Source of the DNA: Phymatolithon calcareum
Taxonomy: Eukaryota > Rhodophyta > Florideophyceae > Hapalidiales
DNA: 64,000 bases
NCBI GenBank assembly: GCA_977006965.1
Contig: OZ345353.1
Location: 3,286,001 to 3,350,000, forward strand
Reading direction: 5' to 3'
In this document: one piece after another, positions 12,065 through 21,476 of the stretch
Position numbering within the stretch: position 1 is the first letter of the stretch
How the letters are laid out: the number at the start of each line of letters is the position of its first letter
Program-made: the position numbers and the translations under genes
Notes under the pieces: model-generated
The model's input: only the letters and a program-made list of their open reading frames with translations
Told to the model about the DNA's origin: nothing
Database searches by the model: none

Positions 12065-13111
12065 ATGACAGAAACAGCAGCCTTCCTTACCCCGACTCCG
12101 CTCTTCCGTCCCCCGTACTCGCGGCATGCTGCGACGTCCATTCGTCGCCCCTCATTCCGCACCACCACCGCCGTACTGGACGAGCCCGCCGTGAATCCCT
12201 ATCTCAAGAACCATTCCGCTGGCATAGTGCGTGACTATCTAACCCGTCGCGCCGTGCATAACGTGCTCTACTACTACACCGAGCTTGGCGACTCTCCATC
12301 CAAGCGTTGGCTTCTCCGTTTTGAAAACTTTGAACATAAGGAAAAAAACGACACGTTTCACGACGGCGATGCCTTCCTCCAGCGCATGCTGAACGCCAAG
12401 CCCGAGGAGGGTATGCTTGTGCAACGGCATCCACGCGGCTATTTCACTCGTAAATTCCCGTTCAAAATCAGTCCGTTCCGAATAGGAAGCAGCATTCTCG
12501 CGTCTCGTAAACAGCTTGCTGCAGAATGGGCTGTCGATTTACGTTGCGTGGAGATGGATAATTTGGAAATTCAACGCATGAGTTTCGAACGTATGTTCGA
12601 GAAGGATGAACGAATATTGAATTCGAGACGGAATATGGTGTTCGATTGCGATGTATTCTCGAGTAATCAGACGCCGTTACGGCATAAGAATTTTCAATCG
12701 CTGCTGGTGCTTGTCACTCAACATGCGATTGCGCGACTGCAACCGTATTTGAGGGATACTTCGAATCATGATTATATGTTTATGATGCAGTTTGTGCAGC
12801 GATATGGACCGCTGAAGGATGGTGATGACTTTGTGCAGAAACTTATGGCGGAACCGAGGCAGGAACGGACGAATCCCCCGTTTGTTATCGACCCTAGGGG
12901 ACTTGCTATGCATATCATGGATTTGAGGAATGTGATTGCGAAGGAGTGGATTTCTGTCATGGAACAGGTCCCGGACGAGCAGCTGGCTATGGCAAGGTCT
13001 ATGCTGGAGCATGCTGCTGATTTATCGTTCACTCCCGGCGAAGACTTTCCGACGAATTCGCCGGCGAAAGAGTCCAATAGAGCCCCGCGAGGTGAACAGG
13101 ATGAAAAGTAG
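12065..13111 (+). CDS. conserved plastid-like protein of unknown function, internally duplicated
   Basis: A single intact exon encodes 348 aa. The first ~55 residues are rich in Ser, Thr, Arg and Pro with Phe near the N-terminus (FLTPTPLFRPPYSR), as in plastid transit peptides. I do not recognise the family by name. The mature part contains two similar halves. Half one has YLTRRAVHNVLYYYTELGD, DGDAFLQRMLNAKPEE, then KISPFRIGSSILASRKQLAA and EW. Half two has DGDDFVQKLMAEPRQE, then VIDPRGLAMHIMDLRNVIAK and EW. The shared pattern is DGDxFxQ, then (S/D)P...R...(L/I)AxEW. The C-terminal ~30 residues are low-complexity. No membrane segment is seen. An all-helical stromal protein seems plausible, but no activity can be inferred. 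Confidence 0.75.
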   Translation: MTETAAFLTPTPLFRPPYSRHAATSIRRPSFRTTTAVLDEPAVNPYLKNHSAGIVRDYLTRRAVHNVLYYYTELGDSPSKRWLLRFENFEHKEKNDTFHDGDAFLQRMLNAKPEEGMLVQRHPRGYFTRKFPFKISPFRIGSSILASRKQLAAEWAVDLRCVEMDNLEIQRMSFERMFEKDERILNSRRNMVFDCDVFSSNQTPLRHKNFQSLLVLVTQHAIARLQPYLRDTSNHDYMFMMQFVQRYGPLKDGDDFVQKLMAEPRQERTNPPFVIDPRGLAMHIMDLRNVIAKEWISVMEQVPDEQLAMARSMLEHAADLSFTPGEDFPTNSPAKESNRAPRGEQDEK

Positions 13112-13559
13112 TATTTCCTCGGGGATACTGCTGCAATTGTGCCGGAGAGGGCAACGTATATTATGGGAGTTTCTGCAGGACCCCGACAAGCTTTCGGGTT
13201 GTACTGAAGCAATGTATATTATCAGCAGCAGGCTGAAATTTTGTATGTACCGGCGAATTCTTTCCCGCCGGCAAGCGCAGGGAGAGCTTAATCCAGTTGG
13301 AAGTAGGGAATGAGAAATTTGTGTTTCTCAGTGTGCAAATTCTTTTCGGAATGTCCGTTCTGAAGCTTTGACATTCCTTTTATAACAATTCAGACCGCTA
13401 TTACTAGCTTTTTCTTTTTCTAAAACACCTGTACAGTAAACTGTTGTTCTGTGATCTTGCGCCTCGAGCTAGAGCTACTACAGTTTTTCCCTCGTGAAAT
13501 ACATATGGACAATCTGGGTCGCGGGTTGGACGTTATCGAATTGTTTGTAACAATCCGAC

Positions 13560-13595
13560 ATATTATATTCCAAATTATAATTTGGAATATAATAT
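13560..13595. repeat. 36-bp perfect palindrome upstream of uL30m
   Basis: The AT-rich sequence from ATATTATATTCCAAAT to its exact reverse complement ATTTGGAATATAATAT, with TATA at the centre, is self-complementary over all 36 positions. It ends 117 bp before the uL30m ATG. It may be a promoter-associated cruciform or a very small insertion. Confidence 0.9.
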
Positions 13596-13712
13596 TCAAT
13601 ATTTTTATGATAGTTTTGAAATTTCTTGAATGTTGACATGGGTCCGAAAACACGTCCGCCGTGATCACCCCATATCGATCTTGTGCGTGCCCCCTACACA
13701 AACGTGACAATC

Positions 13713-14017
13713 ATGCAGCTGGCGACCAAGCTTCACAACACAAAGCTGTCCATCAAACTCATCCGAAGCACAATCGGTCGCCCCAGCACTCAAGGTGAAA
13801 TCGTCAAGGTACGCGTCCTTCACCATGTTTGGTCCCGTCGACAAGCATTTCATTATCTAATCAAATCTTTCAAATGTCACAGATTCTTGGACTGAACAAG
13901 CTAAACAAGACTCGCGTCCACGAAGATAGCCCTCGTGTATGGGGACTAATAACCAAAGTCATCCATCTTGTTCAAGTAGAGCGCATCCACGCCAATCCAC
14001 CGTCTGCGCAGAATTGA
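13713..14017 (+). CDS. mitochondrial ribosomal protein uL30m
   Basis: A bacterial-type large-subunit ribosomal protein. Exons 13713-13808 and 13883-14017 give 76 aa. The 74-bp intron (13809-13882) starts GTACGC and ends TCACAG. Splicing joins KLIRSTIGRPSTQGEIVK to ILGLNKLNKTRVHEDSPRV, reproducing the L30 pattern: a first strand followed by the (R/S)xIGxPxxQxxxVxxLGLxK helix, then ITKVIHLVQVE. The ATG at 13713 is the only ATG in frame after a TGA at 13662. There is no long presequence, so mitochondrial rather than plastid use is inferred from the family (the MRPL33/MRPL30 type is short). It is convergent with ATPAF1. Confidence 0.88.
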
Positions 14018-14483
14018 TCAGGCTTTCCTAATACTTCCGTCCAGCGCAAATCGCTGCACGTATTAGCCTGACATGGCCTCTGACGCGTGCTGGAAGTTCG
14101 GTCCATTCGCATGGACGAGGAGCAAGCCAGCATTTCGGCAATCGCCATAACCTCTATTGCTTCTCTCGTGCAGTTTGGCGTCAATATCGTGCTCCATGCG
14201 AAAGTTGTCGGCGTGAATTAGATGCGCGTGCCATCCAATTGGAATGCCTCCAGCTTGCATGAACCCATAGGGCTGTACTTCGACGCTCATGCACCATGCC
14301 ATCGTCCCTGTTGCGTCCTCAAGCCGCGCCCCTAGCGGAGGCGATGCATTGACACCATTATAAAAGGAACAGACTTGTAACTGTACTCTTGACTTCTACT
14401 AGCATATTGCTTTTATTCGAACTGCAATTACCTATTCAACCTGGCCGCGAAGAGCGATTTTTAGAAAACAAAGCGCAAAAAAA

Positions 14484-15393
14484 TTATGTGGACACCTCAG
14501 CCACATTGAGCACACTCTGGAAATCGAAATTCTTGCTATTCTCATTGAACGCAATCACATTGTCGTACAAATGCCGTGGTCCAAGATAGTACATCTTGAT
14601 AAGATCCAAAATTCTATCAACAATTAATTCGCACAACACCGCAGATCATGTCCAACATGGTTAGAGTTTGCAGGAAAACGCCCGGAAAAAACAAAAGTTG
14701 TATGACTTACTTTCTCGCCTCTGGCACCGTTATGTGGTTTGTGACTTCTCCACGGATGAGAGCGACACTTTTCTTCTCCACCATGTCGTCAAACACCGTG
14801 AAAGTCATGTACGGCATGGCAGCCGACGGATCCTTCTTGTAGTCCTCAAGGTACGTGCAAAGGCAATATTTGTCTTGAAATTGTAACAACAGCGTGAAGT
14901 ATCCATTTTCTCTGCAAAGCAAAGTGACGAAAACGCTCAAAATCTGTCAGCGACCGCCGAGTTTGCAATGCACTTTGCTGTCGAAAACTTACCTCGGGAC
15001 CGGTAGCACAAACACTGAACACCGCTTTGTCCTTTGCATGAAAAGGTTGAATTCTTCCTTCGTCAACGAGTCACCGACCGCCGTCTTGTGGTCCTTGTGG
15101 TACTCGGACCAGATCTCTCGCACGCGCGGCGTGCCATGCTTGTTCAGCAATTGCACTTTCACGATCTTATCTAGACTTTTTGGGCCTGGGTAAGAAAACC
15201 CCGCCTGACCTGATTTCGTCCCCGGTTGCGCACACGCAGGAGATGCATATCGACGGCGATCACTTCGCGGAGATGCAGCGGCCGCGCCGCCCAGACAGGC
15301 GAACGTTTCGGGATAAGCACTTCTGGGGAAGGTGCGCAGGCCGGCGCAATGGCGTGATTGGCGAGCGAGAGAAGATAGGAGACGCGAGGCCAT
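14484..15393 (-). CDS. ATP11: ATP synthase F1 assembly factor 1 (ATPAF1/ATP11)
   Basis: ATP11 is the mitochondrial matrix chaperone that binds free F1 beta subunits and prevents their aggregation. Three exons on the minus strand (15393-14993, 14911-14711, 14613-14484) give 243 aa. Introns of 81 and 97 bp begin GTAAGT and end GCAG or ATAG; the second has a CTAAC motif. Family landmarks: LDKIVKVQLLNKHGTPRV with EIWSEYHKD; CSVFVLPVPR spliced to ENGYFTLLLQFQDKYCLCTY; MPYMTFTVFDDMVEKKSVAL with IRGEV; and the C-terminal KMYYLGPRHLYDNVIAFNEN and FDFQSVLN. The first ~70 residues are Arg/Ser/Ala-rich (MASRLLSSLARQSRHCAGL), a typical mitochondrial presequence. The reading frame stays open across both junctions, which supports the gene model. 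Confidence 0.92.
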
Positions 15394-15921
15394 TATGTTT
15401 CTGCCGGCAAGGCGAGAGAGGAATTGATCTCATGTTCTTCATCGTCAGCAATAGAATTTTTGCCTTTCGAGGAAAAGTATGAAAATTTTTTCGTGTCTTT
15501 TGTTGTTTTTTCAGTATAAAAGATGCTTCTTTTGGGGTGCTGTGTATTGGGGCAGGACAAGAATCAACCAGCAAGATATGATACTGTTGATTGTTTTCCC
15601 GAGGCCATCCGCAGGCAACTGTGCTGCAACTTCGGAATTGAAGAAGAGTAAGATACTTAGTATGTTTATGTTCGCTCGCCAAGTTTAGTCGAGCCTCGAC
15701 CGGTGGTTCTGGCAATTGTTTGATTTTCAATTTCATTGATATTGTATAAGCTTGCCGAAGACTTTCAATAGTCATCCGCCCAGACAAGTGGTCTACCAAT
15801 AATGGCATTCTGAACGACTGCTCGTTGCAGAAATTGTATCTTCTTCCCTTTAAGCCAGAGCCTTCAGTGACACAATGATCTTGCTTGGTGATGCCGCATC
15901 GCTTTTCATTACCATCTACGC

Positions 15922-16473
15922 TTACCCGCGTCCTCTGTATGGTGGGCAGCCCTGATCAGGAACCCACAGCCCCTTCGGCGGCTCTCCAGTAGAGAAGAAA
16001 ACGTCAATGGGTATTCCACCCCGCGGATACCAGTATCCCCCAATGCGCAGCCACGTCGGATCGAGAAGAGAAACAAGCCGCTTTCCGATTGACACTGTAC
16101 AAGCCTCGTGAAAATCTCCATGATTACGGAAGCTGGTAAGGTATTGTTTGAGGGACTTGGACTCCACAAGCCAGTCGGCGGGCAGATAATCTATGACGAG
16201 ATGTGCAAAATCTGGCTGCCCTGTCACTGGGCATATCGAAGTGAACTCGGGGCATGTGAATCGCGCGAGGTACGCAACGTCTGGGTGCGGATTGGGGACC
16301 CGCTCGAGCTGCGCTTCAAGCGGGGAAGATGGGGCATCTGTTTTTGCGCCGAGCTGCGTGAGGCTCTCGTATGCCCCAATGGTGGCATTTGAAACTCCCT
16401 TTTCACCGGATGCTGAAGAGAAGAAACGGCGCGAAACAGAGGCGCCAATGCGCAGGATGGATCCCGCGTTCAT
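15922..16473 (-). CDS. queF: QueF, NADPH-dependent 7-cyano-7-deazaguanine (preQ0) reductase
   Basis: QueF reduces the nitrile of preQ0 to the amine of preQ1, the last free-base step of de novo queuosine synthesis. It is a T-fold enzyme usual in bacteria. The ORF has one exon of 183 aa starting at the ATG at 16473; the frame is open a few codons further but has no earlier ATG. Landmarks: [20 protein letters not shown] with the nucleophilic Cys at about residue 81 and the catalytic Asp at about 88; the [10 protein letters not shown] motif typical of QueF; FHEACT with substrate-binding His-Glu; [20 protein letters not shown]; and the C-terminal [11 protein letters not shown]. The length fits the short YkvM-type subfamily. 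The N-terminus [20 protein letters not shown] resembles a mitochondrial presequence. Eukaryotes normally salvage queuine rather than make it, so horizontal transfer is likely (inference). Confidence 0.9.
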   Translation of the reverse strand: MNAGSILRIGASVSRRFFSSASGEKGVSNATIGAYESLTQLGAKTDAPSSPLEAQLERVPNPHPDVAYLARFTCPEFTSICPVTGQPDFAHLVIDYLPADWLVESKSLKQYLTSFRNHGDFHEACTVSIGKRLVSLLDPTWLRIGGYWYPRGGIPIDVFFSTGEPPKGLWVPDQGCPPYRGRG

Positions 16474-16561
16474 GTGAAGTCGCAAGAGCGGTGCTCACGC
16501 AGTTGTGAGATTGCGGGGATCAGAATGCTAAGACAAAGAATGAGAGCATCAATCAGAATGT

Positions 16562-16610
16562 CTGCTATGAGCAGTATCGATAATAATATTATCGATACTG
16601 CTCATAGCAG
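16562..16610. repeat. 49-nt hairpin with 23-bp perfect arms
   Basis: CTGCTATGAGCAGTATCGAT begins the left arm and ATCGATACTGCTCATAGCAG ends the right arm. The 23-bp arms are perfectly complementary around an AAT centre. The structure lies 89 bp upstream of the queF ATG on the minus strand. Confidence 0.92.
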
Positions 16611-17500
16611 GTATTATTAGTACAAGTGATCGAAATTTGTTGATGTAGTGTATTGATTATTGGGTGGGTATCAAGACTTCATATTGCGCGGGGGTCATGA
16701 AATCAATCTAATTACGATTTCTAGTATTATGCGTATCATATCGCGAACAGGAGTTGCAATTTCATTTCAGTCTGAACGCACTGGGTCCAATATGTTATCT
16801 GAAAGACGCACCCCATCCCCTTGTGTTTGCTACACCATGCAGACGAGGCTGTGATGATATCCTTCATACGGCCCCAATTGTCCATTCACACATGTCCTTC
16901 CTGATCAGGGGGGGCCAATCAGAGATTGTCACGGACGGATGAAACCAGTCATCCGTCGCTCCGGAGGGTAATTCTAGCCCTTACTGGATAATTTAATCGA
17001 AATATTTCGGAATACTGACCGGCGATCGGATTAGCTTTTCTAACAGCAGATCACATCGTGGAATAGAATGGCTTAATCCGGTGCATAACCGATTGGATTG
17101 AACTCTATGTGTCTTTCAACTGGATGTGCTCCGGATTCGAAACTTATTTTTGAACCGGATTGAAACTGGATTGAACACTTAATTGTTTTCCTAAACTCGA
17201 CCTTACAGCTCATTTTAGGTTGATTCATGACACAAAATACTATTTTATACAGCCATTTTCCCTAAAACATGGAATTAGCGCACATTTAGGCACAAAAATA
17301 CTCTCATGAGAATTTCTGTGTTGTTTGAGTCTTCGTTCAGAGAAATAAGATCTGGATACCGGTGGTGTAAATTTTTAAAACTCAATTTTGATTCGGATCA
17401 CGGATCAGATTCTGAGTTGTGGAGCGGATCACGGACGGTTTGCGAATCAAATGCGAATGTTTGTTCACTGATTTGGATAAACAATAGGGGAAACTCGAGA

Positions 17501-17535
17501 GGACGAAAGTGGAACTAATTTGTTCCACTTCGTCC
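17501..17535. repeat. GGACGAA-type hairpin
   Basis: GGACGAAAGTGGAAC pairs with GTTCCACTTCGTCC with a single bulged A. A further TTCGTCCCC follows at about 17571. The same GGGGACGAA terminus recurs at 32896, 33063, 33517 and 33551. Confidence 0.7.
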
Positions 17536-18318
17536 CCCCGAAATATAATGGAAATAATGGTGAAAAAAAGTTCGTCCCCTGGAATATGAGCTTTGTATGA
17601 AACAACGCAATAACAGATTGGAATATGTCACGTCACGCAGGGCACCAGTGCACAGGTGCCTTAGGCTGTGTTCTCATCTGGAACCTGTGTTGTGCCCAGA
17701 GTTTACAGCAAAATGATTGTGAGGAAGGATAGGTCATGTACGACCTCAGCAGAAGTCGTAGGTCATCTCTTCCTTACGCACTTGAAAATCTGCTTCAACG
17801 TAGCCAGTGCTATGCTCAGCTTTGGCAGTGCAATTGATCACAAATTTAATGTATGGGGTGGGTAGTGGAGAGTATAGATTTGAGGCTTGGAAAAAAGTTT
17901 TGTGCAATGATAGTGTTGCTGAGGTGAGATGTCATGAGCCCCAAAGATTCCCACCGCACTCGCAGCATACCGAACTGTATAAAACTAACTGTCACAATTT
18001 GTGGCTTTTCACTGATGAGCTACTTAGAAAATGCGCACTAAACGCTGCGGTGGTAGTGCCTGATATCGTATGCATGACATTCTAATTTATAAACTGAAAA
18101 AGGTCGTTGAAAACCTTCTGCACGGAATCAAAATGTACGCTGACCGTTGTGCGCGAGGAGCGAATAGCAGGGTGATATGCATAGAACAAAGTGATTTTTT
18201 CATCGAAAAACTTTAATGAAAGAGGAATAGAACTAATGAAAGAATATTTTAAGGGCTTGGCATCACTCTCTTGAAGCAAGTAAATGTGATCAAAGCGTGA
18301 TTTTCCCACATGGAGAAG

Positions 18319-20522
18319 CTAGCTTGCTTCCTCTATTGCCAAAATTCGCTGTTTCAACAACCGTAAGGACTCTTTGGAATAACCTTCAAGCAGCGCAACA
18401 GTCGGGATGCGGGGACGAGAAGTACGACGAACTTCAGCGGCCTCGAGCTTTCTTCTCATGTCCTGATTCTCTTTCAGAAGCTCCGCTACTCGAGTTTCGA
18501 CTTTTTGAGATCTCTCCTGAGCTTCCTTCTCCAGCAGTGCCATTTTCTGGCGCAATTTCCGGTTCTCATCAAGTGACTGCTGTTTCGATAGCTCAGACTT
18601 GGCCTTGAGCTCGAGCCTGATCTCAGACGAGATCGTATTCTTAAATCGAATTAGCTCATCGTTTTTCGCTTTCAAGAGCTTCTGAAGCCCTTCTTCATGT
18701 TTTTGTTGCTCATTTTTTGCCTGCTTCTGAAGATCTATCAATGTGCGGCGCAAAGTTTGATTTTCATACATTGAGTTTCTCAGTGTCTGTTCTGTCTGAG
18801 ATTGTAATTCAGAAGAGATCCTCGCTTTGACTGCAGTTATCTCTTGTTATTTCTGTTTCCGGAACTCGTCTTCCATTTTCTTCTTCATCTCCATGAGCTC
18901 TTTCTTCTTTTCGTGGCGCAGCTCCTCAATCCTCTTTTGAAGAGCTTGGACATCGTTACTATCTTGAGAGTCATTGGAAGCAGAAGGGAAACGAATTCCC
19001 GGGTTACTCTTCATAGCCGTGCCTATATCGATTTCGTTTGCATTTTCCAAGCCCGAATCGCGGATTTTATGACCCCCATGTAAAGAAGATCGAAGACTCG
19101 ACTTCAGTTTCGATTTTTGGCTCGCCCATCTTGTAGCCTGTTCAATTTCTTTACCTTTCAGGACAGAAGTTGTATCACGCCCCGGCTCGTTCTCTGGACA
19201 GGATGAGTCTCCCTGTTCGTTCGCTCGCCCTTCCGGTTGTGTTTTAAAAATTACTGCTTTGTTTGCAGTACCGGCGCTCTCGGATGTGTCTTCTGCATCT
19301 TCCACGACATGAACGGCTTTACGGTCTCCGGATTTGTTGCGGACCGGACGGGTGTGGGAAGCAGTTGACACTTTCTCAATCTTACGCCTCTTGTTCTTCC
19401 GGGAGGTGACAGGACTATTGACAGTGGACTTTCGTTTCCCTCTCGGAGAAGTAGAGGGACTTCTGGATGAGTCCTTGACGATCTGACCCTTCTTCGCTCT
19501 CCTTCCCATGCCGTAAAGTCTGAACGCATCGGTGTTGAAAGGAGCGACTTTAAAATTTACGTTTTCGATTTGGGAGCGCGCATCTTCCATTATCTTTGGA
19601 ATGGCCTGTGGTGAACATTTCGCAATGGGGCCGGCATAGGACAAATGTGTGTCCAAGAACTGAGGTATGCATCCTTTCGACTCCCAGAGAACTAGAACGT
19701 CAAGAAGCGAGTTTCGGTCACCTAGCTCAGGGATAGAGAATGGACAGTTTTTGTAAATCAGTACCTTGTGCCAGCCAGGAGCTTGTTTTTGTGCCTCGTG
19801 CTCATTTGCTCGTTCACTAAAAAGTGAGTGTCGGAATTGTCCGATCCGGCATGTGCCGGGAAAATGCGATTTCGCAGACCCTCAGCACCGCCGTACTCTT
19901 TCGCCTGAACATGTTCGAAGTTTAGCATAGGGTCATTTCGAACAGCGGTTCTAATCAGTTGCACTTGTTGGAGACATGTTAACGCCTTAGGAGCCGGCTC
20001 AATGCTCTGTAGGGTAGTCGCAAGAATTTGGAGACAGCGGAATGCCTCATCGGTTTCTGAGTAGTGGGCCTTCAAGAGTCCTTTATCGACAAGAAGTTGG
20101 TCTTCCTTCTTGAGCAGCCTCATCAGCTTGCGAAGCTGCTTACTGGACACTCTATTAGTTGGAACAAGAACTTGACCGGAATCCCTTGTACTGGCGTGCC
20201 TATGGTTGCCACCGATGATGTGCATGGGCACTTGAATCTCCGGAATAGGGTCATTCGCGCACACGGGCTCGTGCCTTCGAAACCCACTAGACGACATTCC
20301 GGCACTTAGAAAAGAAACTCGTACCGGATCGACAGGTCGCAGCAGAGAGTCATGTTGAGGTAGGTGCCGCATCAGTCGGAAAGGAATCATATACAATGCC
20401 CTTCCTTTCACCTCCTGCAAAATCTTTTCAGCTTCCTGCACGACCGGACGAGCGGTGTCATTCCTGTTGATGAGTGTCACCGTGTCTGGTCTCTTCGAAC
20501 GGATATTCAGCTTTCGCCTCAT
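18319..20522 (-). pseudogene. coiled-coil nuclear-type protein of the large mobile element, broken
   Basis: Three consecutive minus-strand frames: 20522-19758 (254 aa, ATG start), 19656-18847 and 18771-18319. The last two are the same frame, interrupted only by a TAA at 18849-18847 and staying open through the gap. The first is offset by one frame near 19760, where an indel or a very short intron would be needed. The N-terminal third is rich in basic residues without a recognised domain. The middle carries nuclear-localisation-like runs (RGKRKSTVN, RKNKRRKIEK). The C-terminal ~200 residues are a heptad-rich coiled coil (KRIEELRHEKKKELMEMKK, then KLRQKMALLEKEAQER). I cannot assign a function. 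Its position next to the PIF1-like helicase and the transposase suggests an accessory TE protein, now decaying. Confidence 0.5.
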
Positions 20523-21476
20523 AGCGTTACTTCAACGTTGTACCCTGAGCGGTTCAGAGAGTGATCTTTGTGACAAGATCGATGGGTCTATGGCACGCGA
20601 GTGAAGACCGCAGGAGAGCTACAGTGAAGGAGCGGTGAGAGTGGTCGTTTTTGCGAAGGGTAATTTTTGAGGCTGTGAATATGCCGAAAGTTTCCGACGA
20701 ATAGTATTGCGGAAGTCGAATAGGACGCTGGACTCTCAACCAAATTGCAATTACAAAGTGACGAAAGAAATGAGTTTGATGCAATTCGAGGTGAATGCAA
20801 TGGAGTCGCATATAACTTATGGACGTAATAATTACAAAAAAGAAATGTAATGGAATTGGTGGAACATGCAGGAAAATATATGCCAATAATGAATCACCGT
20901 AATTAGATTCAATTACTTGTGAAGCGAATCTCGATATTCATTCAAAATTGAAAGCTTGGGTCATGGAGCCGGATTTCCCTTTAATTTTGACTTAGACGCC
21001 TCACCACCTTAATCAGGAGTGGTCAGGGCCAGGCAACAAGAGCTGTGAAAGTATAATAGCTTCGGCAGATGCTGATGAAACATCGATTTATCAGCATGCA
21101 TAGTCACCAATCATAACGTAGGTGGTTTTTCCTAGCTCATTCTAAATTCAAAAAATCCTCGGCTCGGGGAAGGAGTTTGCACTAGCGCGCACTATGCAGT
21201 TAAATTTTGGGTATAACATGTCGAACTTGCGCATGTTATTCAGACAGTAGGACCTCGAACACATTTGGAGTTATTGTTAGTATTCCGAATATGATCTGGA
21301 AATGCTGCTCACTGATGCAGCGAGATTCGAACTTAGAATGTGACTGTAAAATGGGAGTGGCGCTACAACGAGTACAGGTTTCAAACATGGGACAAGTATG
21401 AAGACAGCGTACAGAATGCACAGGTGGCAATTTGTGAGAGGCAGTGAAGTGAACGGCACATATTGTGGAAGCATTT

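Larger units (their letters stand above)
16474..18318. other. intergenic region with hairpins and old repeat
   Basis: No supported gene. It contains the 49-nt hairpin at 16562-16610 and the GGACGAA hairpin at 17501-17535. At about 17100-17250 a decayed stretch (GGATGTGCTCCGGATTCG, then tandem CCGGATTG and TTCATGACACAAAATACT) resembles the repeat found upstream of the two duplicated membrane-protein loci (38620-38740 and 48500-48640). Confidence 0.6.

Noticed and set aside
15922-16473. Bacterial contamination as the source of queF
   Set aside because: It lies in the same continuous sequence as intron-containing ATP11 and uL30m, and has a presequence-like N-terminus. A misassembly cannot be fully excluded without reads.
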